Part shown: positions 52,201-59,419 of the stretch, piece by piece
Numbering within the stretch: the stretch's first letter is position 1
How the letters are laid out: every line of letters begins with the position of its first letter
DNA from: Lepus europaeus
Lineage: Eukaryota > Chordata > Mammalia > Lagomorpha > Leporidae
Length of the DNA stretch: 64,000 nt
NCBI RefSeq assembly: GCF_033115175.1
Contig: NC_084827.1
Location: 145,135,701 to 145,199,700 of the forward strand
Direction of reading: 5' to 3'
Notes under the pieces: generated by a model
What the model was told of the DNA's origin: nothing
The model's database searches: none
What the model saw: only the letters and a program-made list of their open reading frames with translations
Made by a program: the position numbers and the translations under genes

Positions 52201-54716
52201 CCTGTTTTTCATTTTCAACATTGGAAAGGATATGGGCATCGGCATAGTATTTAGCTTCTAATTCTGACTCTTCCATTCCTAAGGAGTACTAGTAGGCTCC
52301 TTACGACTTCTCTCTTCTCAGTTTTCATTCCCCCCATTTGTAAAATAAAGGGCATCATCTACCAGAGTCACAGTTAAATAAATAAGTTAACAATGAAGAC
52401 CCCCAGAGCAACACTGGCCCACACAGGTACTTACTGAAAACTGCTCCCGTCACTACTGTCTCACCTACACGCTGTCGCTGATACAGCTCAGCTTGTCTGC
52501 CTTTATGTGTCTGCTACAGACTTCCTGTTCCTAACACTTCCTACTACCAAACACCTTTCAAATTCAGCAGCTTACCAAAAAAAAAAAAAAAAAAAAAAAG
52601 TTATCCTGTTGAACATGTTGAAAATAGTAGGGCTTAAAATAGAGAAAATACAGGATGTCATATTCATCCCCTCATTTTTAAAAAAAGATCTGGCATTTCC
52701 TTTGTGGGTGTATAAAGAGGCTCTCTCTGGCAAACTGGAGAACAACAAAGCGCAGCTTAGGTAAACAAACCATAAAAAGTACCTTCCTACCACTTGACCT
52801 TCACAGTGACAATCTAACAAGTCAAACAGCAGAGGGCTGGCAACATCAGACACCCCCAGTCACCCAGAGGGACAAGCAGTGGCTTCCATATCACAGACAC
52901 AGAGACGAGCTGCATCTAAAGCAGCTCTCAGTCCTTGACAGATCTCTTAATAAGAACCTGGAAAATATACCCAGTTTGTTACTACAAATTCCGTGTGATT
53001 ATCCACGTTTTTCCTGCCATGCAAATACTACATACAGAGTTGTCATTGTAATAGTTGCAGAAAGTGAAGCTGACCACAAATACATACAGAGTTAAAAACA
53101 ATCAAGGCATTCAAGAGTACAGTGAAAATGAACACGACATACATTAGAATAAGTACTAATGAAATTTTGTGAAAATTCAAGGTCACCAATTCCCTAGTTA
53201 CAAAAAGCAATTTTCAAAATGAGTGTACTATCCAGGTCTAGTTGATGAAACTAAATATTCTTTAGACCAGCCCTTTGCACTGCTTTCATATTTCTGATGC
53301 ACTATTGTTTTACTCTCATAGTCACCCAAGCTTCACAAGTCCTTCTCTACCTTATTGTTCTCAAACGCCTACTTCTCTCTTCTAGCCACACTGCCTCCTT
53401 CGAGGTTCGGGCCTCCCCTGTTTCTCCTGAACACGGCCTCTAAACCGGTCTTCCCACATCACACTCAAAGCATCCTCCCCATCTTCACATCACGTGCCCA
53501 GCACGCTGCCTGTCTGGTTTGTCGACCAGACTTTACTGGAACACAATCATACGCATTCTTTATTGGCCACAGTTGCTTCTCCTCTACAATAGCAGAGGTG
53601 ATTAATTGCTACGTAGCAAGGAAAACAAATGACCTACTGATACTTCCACAACCGGAAGTACCTCAAACACATTTCGATGCACAAAAGAAGTCAGATACAA
53701 AAGACATGGATTCAATTTATATGACATTCTGGGACAAACTAATGTAATCTGTAGTAGTAGGAAGCAGACTGGCGGTTGCCTGGAGCCAAAGGTGAGGCAC
53801 AGGGAGATCTGGGTACAAGAGAACTGTCGTGGGATGAAAGTTCTATAACCTGATTGTACTGGTGGTTATACAAGTGTATATATTTGCTAAAACTCAAACT
53901 ATACACTTAGAATAGGTATATTTTATTGCATCTTAATAAAGATGTCTTAACAAAACTGATTTTAAAAAAATAATTTGGGGTTTGTAGGGCCTCAGAATTT
54001 CTCATATTTTTAGAAAAATGGTACTGTGCAGTAACTGTATGTTACATAACATCACCAACTGGTTTTACAGCAGCATCCCACATTTAAATATAGTAATATA
54101 TCGTCAGCAAACATGAATATTCAAGCTAACTGAGGTAACTCTAGAAACAGCCAAGTCAGCTTCTGTGGCTAGCTGAGCTTTAGAACCAACTTCGAGAGTT
54201 GAAAGGTTTTTAATTTTTTAAATTCAGTCTTGCTGATAAGCGTTAAGGGCCTGTACCTCTGTCTGCATGACCTGTAAGTGCTGAGAGCCTCTCTTGCGCC
54301 AGGCGCTGTTGCCAAGGGCTCACGGGGCACACAGACACAAGGCTCTGTGCCCTGACCCCGAGGAGACAGGAAGAGTGGCATGCAGCTCCTGCTCGTCGAG
54401 GGTCACGTGGGCCAGGGCAGTCAGACACAGACGAGAACAGCATTACCAGGCAGATTCTGGCAATGCGGGCAGAGACCCCGGAATGGAGAGACCGACTCAG
54501 TCTGTCTCTGAGAGGAACAATCTAGATGGGAAGGCAGGCTGGAGCTCATCAGAGCAGTTTCCAGGCCAGGCATCTGCATTTTATCTTGTAGGCGACGACA
54601 CTTTGGTTTATTGAGCTGAACTCACCAGTGATGCTCTGCGAGTCTCTGTGATTGCTATTCATGAGGTTTTCTTCACCTGTTGGTGAGGTAAAAATGGCAT
54701 TCTGGGCTTGACTCAT
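18229..54716 (-). CDS. TRAK2: Trafficking kinesin-binding protein 2, complete coding region in 15 coding exons
   Basis: The product is an adaptor that couples kinesin-1 heavy chain and dynein-dynactin to Miro GTPases on mitochondria; it was also described as GABA-A receptor interacting factor GRIF-1. Coding segments, 5' to 3': 54716-54626, 50563-50369, 43005-42929, 41482-41366, 40654-40445, 38434-38356, 36031-35901, 35482-35408, 30246-30109, 27734-27655, 27467-27264, 24362-24064, 22146-21880, 20369-20264, 18907-18229. Every junction has AG/GT sites, and the phases join to 2748 nt (915 residues plus stop); human TRAK2 is 914 residues. By family knowledge the N-terminal third is the HAP1_N coiled-coil domain, with the kinesin-binding segment at about residues 120-280; the C-terminal half is the Milton/TRAK region including Miro contacts. 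Visible motifs are the CC1-box AARIG at 129-133 and a Spindly-like LAAE at 374-377. The protein is cytosolic, with no signal peptide or membrane segment. The paralog TRAK1 is excluded by the C-terminal exon, which matches my memory of TRAK2 through its final MGVLKED. Confidence 0.97.
18908..20263 (-). other. TRAK2 last intron
   Basis: Holds a plus-strand MIR at 19955-20115 ('tcacttactagctgtctgcc', 'tgcctcagtttctccatttt'). The rest shows nothing I recognise and has no C-SINE. Confidence 0.6.
19955..20115 (+). repeat. MIR
   Basis: Good MIR core: 'gctgggtcacttactagctg', then 'cctgtgcctcagtttctcca'. Confidence 0.7.
20264..20369 (-). CDS. TRAK2: TRAK2 coding exon 14
   Basis: This 106 nt exon lies between CTATCACAG and CCCAG/GTAAAA. 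With the single bases carried over, it reads VATSNPGKCLSSTNSTFTFT, then TCRILHPSDITQVTPS, residues 655-689. It was found by looking for the missing TRAK2 segment between exons 13 and 15; both phases fit exactly. Confidence 0.94.
20527..20866 (+). repeat. Young C-type SINE with long poly-A
   Basis: Young subfamily: begins GGCCGGCGCCGCGGCTCAAT and 'aggctaatcctccgcct', with a pure A tail of more than 30 (20833-20866) in place of the AATAAA-rich tail. Confidence 0.93.
21130..21415 (-). repeat. C-type SINE
   Basis: T-rich head, AGATTTATTCATTTGAGAGG and a (CA)n insert; followed to 21600 by a diverged plus-strand copy. Confidence 0.75.
21416..21610 (+). repeat. Diverged C-type SINE fragment
   Basis: Has CCAGCTTCTTGCAAACACAC, 'gcagcagtgatggctcaagt' and 'ggattgggttcctggtttt'. 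Confidence 0.5.
21880..22146 (-). CDS. TRAK2: TRAK2 coding exon 13
   Basis: The exon is 267 nt from GTTCAG/GATC to ACAG/GTAAGG, residues 566-654 plus one base. It reads SQTLHHWQQLAQPNLGTILD, an acidic patch DLEEDDEEG, then a more variable stretch ending SKPVAGIFLPPITS. It falls in the region linked to Miro binding in TRAK proteins. Confidence 0.96.
22411..22752 (-). repeat. C-type SINE
   Basis: TTGTTTGAAAGGCAGAAAGAG to 'gccaaatgcttgcccc'. Confidence 0.85.
22855..23075 (+). repeat. Diverged C-type SINE, partial
   Basis: Has GCATTTAGCCTGGTGGTTAAG and 'gattgagttcctggctcctg'. The rest of TRAK2 intron 12 (23076-24063) shows nothing recognisable. Confidence 0.7.
24064..24362 (-). CDS. TRAK2: TRAK2 coding exon 12
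   Basis: This 299 nt exon lies between CTTGTAG and GAAG/GTACAG, residues 466-565 plus one base. Landmarks are DSDLATALHRLSLRRQNYLS, EEWERKIQVLADQKEG and FMPEKLQIVKPLEG. The start reads GESQPVGHPGPS, which differs from the human sequence as I recall it. Confidence 0.96.
24749..25092 (+). repeat. C-type SINE with target-site duplication
   Basis: Flanked by AAATTCTGACATG at 24736-24748 and 25093-25105. Confidence 0.93.
25142..25464 (+). repeat. C-type SINE with target-site duplication
   Basis: Flanked by TTAAAAAATATTG on both sides. Inserted only about 40 bases after the previous SINE. Confidence 0.9.
25604..25945 (-). repeat. Young C-type SINE with 17 bp target-site duplication
   Basis: CATTTTTTTCACTTTTC is repeated exactly at 25587-25603 and 25946-25962. 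It is GC-rich, young-subfamily sequence (reverse of GGCTGGCGCCGCGGCTCAC). Confidence 0.95.
26398..26701 (-). repeat. C-type SINE
   Basis: AAGATTTATTCATTTGAAAGG, (GA)n, ends 'gccacaatgctagcccc'. Confidence 0.88.
26738..27090 (-). repeat. (TA)n plus C-type SINE
   Basis: (TA)n at 26738-26769 forms the tail side of a diverged minus-strand SINE ending near 27090. The tail has apparently expanded into a microsatellite. Confidence 0.8.
27264..27467 (-). CDS. TRAK2: TRAK2 coding exon 11
   Basis: The exon is 204 nt from TTGACAG/AGCCC to CCGGG/GTAAGC, residues 398-465 plus two bases. It includes AQQKRVFDTVKVVNDARGRT and ALLPIPGSNRSSVIMTAKPF. It starts the TRAK-specific region after the coiled coils. 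Confidence 0.96.
27655..27734 (-). CDS. TRAK2: TRAK2 coding exon 10, carries a Spindly-like motif
   Basis: This 80 nt exon lies between TTCTTAG and CAAAA/GTAAGT, residues 372-397 plus two bases: ESLAAEIEGTMRKKLSLDEE, then SSLFKQ. LAAE at 374-377 resembles the Spindly motif (L-[FA]-x-E) by which adaptors touch the dynactin pointed end; that role is inferred. Confidence 0.95.
27735..30108 (-). other. TRAK2 intron 9, largely unassigned
   Basis: Contains (AAAG)n at 27822-27868. The rest, 2.3 kb, has no C-SINE and no exon I can support; the stretch 28640-29500 looks like worn L1-type sequence but I cannot place it. Confidence 0.4.
27822..27868. repeat. (AAAG)n microsatellite
   Basis: A-run followed by GAAA units. 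Confidence 0.95.
30109..30246 (-). CDS. TRAK2: TRAK2 coding exon 9
   Basis: The exon is 138 nt, in phase, from TTTCAG/TTG to GGG/GTGAGG, residues 326-371. It reads LHELQDRNMECLGMLHESQE, then EIKELRNRTGPAAHLYYSQ and TYGDFTG, the end of the HAP1_N domain. It sits 0.7 kb from the large retro-insertion at 30930-34269, which lies in the preceding intron. Confidence 0.96.
30800..30929. repeat. MER5-like DNA transposon, left part
   Basis: 'catcaggatcactagggctg', 'ggcagattctaggccct', 'gaattagaaagtcttggga': the wording of MER5/MER20-type elements. It continues at 34283 after the 3.34 kb insertion. Confidence 0.6.
32871..33330 (+). pseudogene. Decayed endogenous-retrovirus gag/protease-like segment
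   Basis: Two plus-strand frames hold zinc-knuckle-like pieces: FQCGKPG in one and LDHWKWTCP in another, about 50 codons apart, as in gag nucleocapsid. A following stretch faintly resembles a protease start. Knuckle residues are missing and the frame is shifted between the pieces, so this is a broken remnant. Assignment rests on motif resemblance only. Confidence 0.5.
34082..34150 (+). repeat. G-rich polypurine tract of L1-like 3' UTR
   Basis: Repeated GGGAGAGG/GGGTGGGAGGGAAG wording; a known hallmark of mammalian L1 3' UTRs and potentially G-quadruplex forming. Confidence 0.7.
34283..34340. repeat. MER5-like DNA transposon, right part
   Basis: 'cacgtgattcttacgcatat' continues the element interrupted at 30929. 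Confidence 0.5.
34471..34820 (+). repeat. Young C-type SINE
   Basis: GGCTGGTGCCACAGCTCAC, 'taggctaatcctccacctg', GGCGGCCATT and an A-rich tail with C interruptions. Confidence 0.9.
34880..35211 (-). repeat. C-type SINE
   Basis: Flanks 'gagacaggactttta' and 'gagataggattttta' are a slightly diverged target-site duplication. Confidence 0.88.
35408..35482 (-). CDS. TRAK2: TRAK2 coding exon 8
   Basis: This 75 nt in-phase exon lies between TCGCTAG and GAG/GTATAA, residues 301-325: HVIEKEELRLHLQASKDAQR, then QLTME. It is too short to show as a long frame and was recovered by continuity with its neighbours. Confidence 0.95.
35901..36031 (-). CDS. TRAK2: TRAK2 coding exon 7
   Basis: The acceptor CCAAG/GTGAAAC and donor GAA/GTAGGT enclose 131 nt, residues 257-300: RETNAQMSRMTEELSGKSDE, then LIRYQEEISSLLSQIVDLQ and HKLKE. 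This is a strong heptad coiled coil. Confidence 0.96.
36490..36592 (+). repeat. 5'-truncated C-type SINE
   Basis: Only the right end: GCCATCTGGGGAGTGAACC to AATAAATATTT. Confidence 0.8.
36593..36870 (-). repeat. C-type SINE
   Basis: Immediately abuts the truncated plus copy, tail to tail: 'tatttatttttgaaaggtag' to 'acaatgccagcccc'. Confidence 0.85.
37312..37623 (-). repeat. C-type SINE
   Basis: ATTTATTTGAGAGACAGAAAC to 'aatgcagggcccc'; diverged. Confidence 0.8.
37814..38140 (+). repeat. C-type SINE
   Basis: TGGGCTGGTGCCATGGCATAG to AATAAATAAATC plus A-tail. Confidence 0.9.
38356..38434 (-). CDS. TRAK2: TRAK2 coding exon 6
   Basis: The exon is 79 nt between CTTGAAG and CTTC/GTAAGT, residues 231-256 plus one base: ACHIKTETFTYEEKEQQLVN, then DCVKEL. 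It continues the coiled coil. It was too short for an open-frame list and was found from the gap between neighbouring exons. Confidence 0.95.
38606..38908 (+). repeat. C-type SINE
   Basis: Flanks 'aaagttatacagaa' and 'aaaggtatacagaa' are a near-perfect target-site duplication. Confidence 0.9.
39062..39130 (-). repeat. C-type SINE, interrupted fragment
   Basis: Tail and head of a minus SINE ((TTTC)n, TTATTTGAAAGGCAGAG) cut off by the plus SINE that follows. Confidence 0.65.
39131..39345 (+). repeat. C-type SINE nested in a minus copy
   Basis: GGAGCTGGCATTGTGGTACAG to 'gggagtgaaccagtgg'; shortened internally. Confidence 0.8.
39346..39750 (-). repeat. C-type SINE with expanded (AC)n(AG)n(GGGAGA)n
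   Basis: The SINE's own purine stretch has grown into (AC)n 39384-39409, (AG)n 39410-39426 and GGGAGA units to 39467. Confidence 0.85.
39999..40340 (-). repeat. C-type SINE with target-site duplication
   Basis: CCAATAGCGTATCT on the left and CCAATAGCATATCT on the right flank the insert. Confidence 0.92.
40445..40654 (-). CDS. TRAK2: TRAK2 coding exon 5
   Basis: This 210 nt exon gives residues 161-230, from GTGCAG/GTT to AAG/GTACAT. It reads VHQLQHELSKKDELLRIVSI, a serine- and acid-rich stretch (ASEESETDSSCSTP), then a second helix (LQEKLKELEEENMALRSK). This lies in the region mapped as kinesin-binding in GRIF-1. Confidence 0.97.
40655..42928 (-). other. TRAK2 introns 3 and 4, no recognised repeat
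   Basis: Apart from exon 4 (41366-41482), this 2.3 kb has no C-SINE and nothing I can name. Confidence 0.5.
41366..41482 (-). CDS. TRAK2: TRAK2 coding exon 4, carries the CC1-box
   Basis: The exon is 117 nt, in phase, residues 122-160, from CCATAG/AGG to CAG/GTAAGC. It encodes RDRDLELAARIGQALL; AARIG fits the AAxxG CC1-box that in dynein adaptors contacts the dynein light intermediate chain. The motif is read directly; the binding role is family knowledge. Confidence 0.96.
42929..43005 (-). CDS. TRAK2: TRAK2 coding exon 3
   Basis: This 77 nt exon lies between CTGTCTTAG and GAG/GTAGGA and gives residues 96-121 (ILGTDRVEQMTKTYNDIDMV, then THLLAE). It starts the conserved HAP1_N coiled coil. 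The longest open frame across it (42776-43030) reads through both splice sites and is not the product. Confidence 0.96.
45090..45260 (-). repeat. MIR-like fragment
   Basis: 'tgatctcattttctggtatg' and 'gacatgtctaagaccacaaa' resemble a MIR core. Confidence 0.45.
45420..45550. repeat. Palindromic MITE-like repeat, copy 3
   Basis: Shares 'tagtatgaaaaaactacatg', 'tggatttcaaa' and 'tatcttttaattccattttc' with the two copies near 7.1 and 7.8 kb. Confidence 0.65.
47221..47548 (+). repeat. C-type SINE with target-site duplication
   Basis: AAATTGTACAC occurs on both sides. Confidence 0.92.
47549..49389 (-). other. TRAK2 intron 2, middle, nothing recognised
   Basis: 1.8 kb, AT-rich; no repeat or exon I can support. 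Confidence 0.5.
49390..49707 (+). repeat. C-type SINE with target-site duplication
   Basis: AAATTCCTCTA flanks both ends. The start is diverged (GGACTGACATTGTAGCATAG). Confidence 0.9.
50369..50563 (-). CDS. TRAK2: TRAK2 coding exon 2
   Basis: The acceptor TTTGTAG and donor ATATGA/GTGAGT enclose 195 nt, residues 31-95. It reads DVCSNEDLPEVELVSLLEEQ at its start, an acidic leader into the HAP1_N domain. A glutamine-rich stretch (SQPQQQHAS) sits near the end. Confidence 0.96.
50886..51217 (+). repeat. Young C-type SINE with target-site duplication
   Basis: AAAAGAGGTTTGATTT is repeated before and after. Begins GGCCGGCGCCGTGGCTTAAC and ends in a pure A tail. Confidence 0.95.
51590..51830 (+). 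repeat. MIR
   Basis: 'ttctggctctgcacggacca', 'gatgagttacttaacctcta', 'tcttctgtaaaatggagaag': a clear MIR. Confidence 0.8.
51831..53739 (-). other. TRAK2 intron 1 of the coding part, nothing recognised
   Basis: Contains an A23 run at 52577-52599 and a faint MIR-like piece near 51950-52040. No exon seen. Confidence 0.45.
53740..53950 (+). repeat. Old L1 3' end (L1M type)
   Basis: 'actggcggttgcctggagcc', 'tgattgtactggtggttata', 'aaactatacacttagaatag', 'cttaataaagatg': the standard L1M 3' wording. Confidence 0.7.
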
Positions 54717-54915
54717 GCAGGATCCTTTCTGGCTTTGGTTGAGAAGGGCAGCTTTGGTATGAATCAGAGCAGAGGAAATCCATCAAGCCATTCAGGAGCG
54801 AAATGGGTCTGGTCATGTGGGTCTTTTCCTTTAGACAGCTTTTCTCGGACGAGTGCAGTGACATGTGCAGCAGTGTATATTCTCATGTGATGACCATACC
54901 CTGGACAGTCATGAC
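54626..54915 (-). CDS. TRAK2: TRAK2 coding exon 1 with 5' UTR (CDS 54626-54716)
   Basis: The ATG is at 54714-54716 and begins MSQAQNAIFTSPTGEENL, as in mammalian TRAK2. An in-frame TGA at 54783-54785 lies upstream in the same exon, so no earlier start is possible here. The donor is CACTG/GTGAGT. The exon contributes residues 1-30 plus one base. A plausible acceptor (TTGTTGTAG/GTCATG) puts the 5' UTR edge near 54915; that edge is inferred. Confidence 0.93.
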
Positions 54916-55069
54916 CTACAACAAAGAACAGATCCTGTGACTATGCCCATCATAGCACTCCGATGACCTGGGATGTTTGGCACTAGGAATATTTTTCTAG
55001 TGACACATACAACATGGAAAAAATCACAAAGTAATTGTGCTGGAAGAAAGAAGCCCAACAGAAAAAAAA

Positions 55070-55260
55070 AGAGTACAAGTTTATGATTCTATTTATATAA
55101 ACTTCTAGAAAATGTCAACTATCTATAGTGATAGAAAGCAGATCAGTGGCTGCCTGGGGTTGGTATTAAGGAACAGGAGAATATGACTAAGAGACAAAAC
55201 CAATTTGTACACTCAAAACATGCAATTTGATGCATGTTAATTACATTTCAATATTGTTGT
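55070..55260 (+). repeat. Old L1 3' end (L1M type), second copy
   Basis: 'atagaaagcagatcagtggc', 'tgcctggggttggtattaag', 'tgttaattacatttcaat'. Related to the copy at 53740. Confidence 0.65.
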
Positions 55261-56365
55261 GATAATCAACTGCTTAAAAATAACAACAGCAAATTGTACA
55301 GTCTATAACATAGATAGAAATAAAATGTATCCCTGTACAAAGGGCAGTAAGGGAAAAATGGAATTATATTATTGTAAGGCTTTTATACTACATATGAAAT
55401 AGTAAAGTATTGCCTGAGGTAGATTGCAATAATTGTAAACATACAATGAACCCAAAAGCAACCAATAAAACAATTCAAGAATGATACCTAATAAACTAAC
55501 AAAAGAGATGAAATGGATTAATACAAAATAGGGTTTCTCAACCCTGGCAATAGCGACTTTGTGGTGTGCATTGTAGGATGCTAGGATGCTATGCAGAACC
55601 TTTGTCCTTTTCCTCCTCTGTCTGCTAGTGGAATCCTTTCCCCAGGCCTTCCCTAAGTTTAACAACCAAAGATGTCTTCAAACATTGCCAAGTGTCCCTT
55701 GGGAACAAAACTGTCCCCAGCTGAGAACCACTGACAAAGGATGCTCAATATCACTCAAAATTAAAACAAAAACAAAAAATATTTTCACATATTAGAGAAA
55801 GTAGATGCTACTTTTTATCAGATTCATTCTTGTGGAGAGTATAGAGTCAGTGATACCCTTACATTCTATTGATAAAATGCAAATTAGCATAAGATTTCAG
55901 AAAGTCTACTTGGCAGTGTTTACCAAACTTAAATGTGCATTTATCATAATTCAGTAACTCTGCCATTAGAAATTTTTACTATGGATAAACTCACAAAACA
56001 TCATAAGATGTGGGTGAGAGTAAAAATGTTGATACAGTTTTTTTTCCTTTGATTAAAGTGCACACACACACACACACCAGGGATCAAAATGTCCACAAAA
56101 AAATGGTTTAGTAGTACAACATATATGCATGGTCTTAAAAAAGTAGGAACTGCAATTAACTAGAAAACTGTTCAATTCTAATCATAAGCCTTGCTTATAT
56201 CAAAAGGTAGTCTCTGCTGAACAGTCTCTACTTAGCAACTGGTAACTTCTATTTATGGCTAATTCCTTCTCATGCCTACTATCAATATGCATCATAAATA
56301 CAAAATGTTTCATAAGAGGGGTGCCCCAAGAAGTAGGGAGAAGCTGCTTACAGTTCAGCGACTGG
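55261..56365 (-). other. TRAK2 5' intron, nothing recognised
   Basis: AT-rich with a short (CA)n near 56063; no coding signal. Confidence 0.5.
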
Positions 56366-56740
56366 TTTGGATGGTGATGTCCCTCAAAGGCACACGTTAA
56401 GGCTTGGTTCCCAGCGTGGCACTACTGGGAGGTTATGGAAACTGTAGGAGGTGCTGCTTGATGGCAGCCCTTGGATCATTGGGGGCATGCCCTCAGAAGG
56501 TAGATTACAGAGATTATAACAGCCTGAGGTTGAACCCACTGTTCCCTGCTTCCCGGGCTGCCGTGTGATCCTCCCTCCCGCACACTCCACCACGGCCAGG
56601 CAAGGCCTCACCAGACACTACACCAAGGGGGCCTGATCTTGACCTGTGAACTTCCAACCCTGGGACCAACATCAACGTCTTTCCTTTTGAAGTAGCTCAG
56701 CTAAAGTGTTTTGTGATAATAATGAAAAGCTGACTAAACA
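56366..56740 (+). repeat. MaLR LTR (MLT1 type)
   Basis: 'ggcttggttcccagcgtggc', 'ttggatcattgggggcatgc', 'gaaaagctgactaaacacag'. A solo LTR. Confidence 0.8.
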
Positions 56741-57225
56741 CAGGAGCAGAGTAAATGCAACTGAAAATTTGATCCTTGAGGTAGAAGAACACAGAAGCAT
56801 TGCCAGCAAATACCAGTGAAGGGAATTTCTAACATGGGGCGGGCAACAAAATCAAACATCAAAACATCAAAGGAGCAATTTTTCAGAAGGGAAGCAGTGG
56901 ACCATAATATCAGCAGTGACCTTCCAGAAACCACTTTAGCCAAGAGGTTAGACTCAAAGTCTGGTTGTAAGGGGTCAGCAAGTGTGATGCTAAGAGTGGA
57001 ATTTAGCGGGTACAGAACAGAATTTCAATTTCCACAGATTAGCGAAATTTCAAACACTTCTGCAGTTAGGAATTCTATTGCTTATCATTTCTATTCATAA
57101 ATAAAAAAATTTTTACAAGGAAAAAAGGCAGAATAAACAATAGTTCTTCCCAAAGGAGTTTATAATTTCATATTGTCATATGAAAAATTTAATTTTTCTA
57201 TATCTGAGTTCATAAAATTTTACAT

Positions 57226-57534
57226 TTTTTTTTGACAGATAGAGTTAGATAATGAGAGAGAGAGACAAAGAGAAAGGTCTTCTTCTGTTGGTTCACCCCG
57301 CAAATGGCCGCTATGGCCAGTGCGCTGCGCTGATCTGAAGCCAGGAGCCAGGGGCTTCCTCCTGGTCTCCCATGCGGGTGCAGGGCCCAAGGACCTGGGC
57401 CATCCTCCACTGCCTTCCCAGGCCACAGCAGAGAGCTGGACTGGAAGAGCAGCAGCAGAGACTAGAACCGGCGCCCATATGGGATGCTGGTACCACAGGC
57501 GGAGGATTAGCCAAGTGAGCCATGGCGCCAGCCC
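57226..57534 (-). repeat. Young-type C SINE with target-site duplication
   Basis: GAGTTCATAAAATTTT flanks both ends; T-rich head TTTTTTTTTGACAGATAG. Confidence 0.93.
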
Positions 57535-57539
57535 TGAGT

Positions 57540-58530
57540 TCATAAAATTTTAATACACAGGCATTTTAAGATTCACTTATTCTTGGATGTGTAACTACTT
57601 TCTTAAAATACATATACTGGTATAGTAATCTAACCAATACAACATGAAGTAAAGTTCAAATGTATTTGTTTATGTACTTCAATTTTAATCCCAGTTGTCA
57701 AAAACTTATCTTCATATTCCAGGCTCACTCTATTGTATGCAATCCAATTCTTACCGAATCTTTCATGTTCCAGAATTGCTGGGATCAGAACTATAATTGG
57801 ATCAAGCCAGTAAAAGTTAACCTCTTGAACTGAGAGAAAGAAGAAAACAACCTTCCCTGAAGTGCGCAACTGTCAAGCACCTGAAAAAAATCTGAACTGG
57901 GAGTCTGGCCCCCAAAGGGTTGGGGGCAGGGGGAGAAGTGAGGATTCTGGGTAGGCAACCAAATATCATCAAGTCTTTGTGTCACATATTAGCTTTATCA
58001 ATCCCTTTTAGATTTTAATACTTCAAAGACCCAGATTTCTAGATTAAAAACCTAGTGAACTATTTTCAAAAAATAGAATGGGAACACAAATACAAGAATA
58101 AATGTGCTAGTATGTAATAGGTCATCTAGTGTGTGGTCAGCAAACGACTGCCTACAGCCAAATCTGGCCTGCCATCTGTTTTTGTACAACCTGTACAAAG
58201 TGATTTTTACATTTTTAAATTTCTGAGAGAAAATAGTACATGACATGTGAAAACTATATGAAACTGAAGTTTCAGTATCCCCAAATCAAGTTTTCTTGGA
58301 ACACTGCCATACTTGTCTGCTTGCTTTCATACTACAATGGCAAATCTCAGCAATTGTGATTACTCTCACAGCCCAAATTCTAGAATATTTACTATGTAAC
58401 CCTTTACAGAACAAAGTTTGCCAATCCTTCATCTACAACAGTAAAATAATTCAGTCATCAAACACTAGTTCAAATCAAAGATTTCCTAGATCAACTTCTT
58501 ATATAGTTTTCCACTACATTTGCTATATTT
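57540..58530 (-). other. TRAK2 5' intron, nothing firmly recognised
   Basis: 58110-58450 contains a 'gtggtcagcaaacgactgcc' segment like an old DNA-transposon or MER-type repeat; family not assigned. Confidence 0.35.
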
Positions 58531-58532
58531 TT

Positions 58533-58822
58533 AAAAAATTATTTATTTCTATTTTATCTGAAAGGCAGAGACAGAGAAACAGATCTTTCATTTGTTGGTT
58601 CACTCTCCAAATGTCCACAAAAGCCAAGACGGGTCAGGCCAAAGCCAGGAGCCAGTAATTCCATCTGAGTTTCCCACAATGGGTGGCAGAGACCCAAATA
58701 CTTGAGCCTTCATCTCCCAGGGTGGATCGGAAGTGAGGGGCCAGGACCTGACCTTGGCACTCCAATATGGGATGCAGGCATCCCAAGCAATGACTTATCC
58801 CCTGAGCCAAACACCCAACCCT
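58533..58822 (-). repeat. Diverged C-type SINE
   Basis: ATTATTTATTTCTATTTTATC, 'gaaaggcagagacagagaaa' to 'gagccaaacacccaaccc'. Confidence 0.8.
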
Positions 58823-59102
58823 AGATATTACATTTAGATCACTACTTTCAGAGAATTCTACGGGAATTCTTAGATGAGAATGAGCAGTCTTCTAATTTCT
58901 ACACCCACAAGTGTGCTTAAAAGTTATTTTCAGTTTCTAAGAAAGCAATAAGCTACAAGCTTGTTTGGAAGGAGGGAAGGGAGGGGGTTGGGAGAGACAA
59001 AAGAGTGAAGGAAGTGAAAGAGGAAGGTAAGAAGCCAAGCACCTCCCCAGACTGGTGCCAGTTGGTTCTGAAGCAGAACTGTGGTTCTTTTGCTTTCTTT
59101 CT

Positions 59103-59419
59103 TTTTAAAAAGATTTATTTATTTAAAAGTCATGGTTACAGAGAGGGAGAGTCAGAGAGAGAAAGGTCTTCCATTAGCTGGTTCATTCTCCAGATGGCTG
59201 CCAATAGCCAGGGCTGGGCTGGGTGGAAACCAGGAGATTCTTCTGGGTCTCCCACATGGGTGTAGGGGCCCAAACACTTGGGCAACCTCCCGCTGCTTTT
59301 CCAGGCCACTAGTAGGGACTTGGATTGGAAATGGAGCAGCTGGGATTTAAACTGGCACCCATATGGGATGCCAGTGATGCAGGTGCAGTCTTACCTGCTA
59401 CGTCAAAATGCTGGCCCCA
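59103..59419 (-). repeat. C-type SINE
   Basis: AAAGATTTATTTATTTAAAAG to 'aaaatgctggccccag'. Confidence 0.88.
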
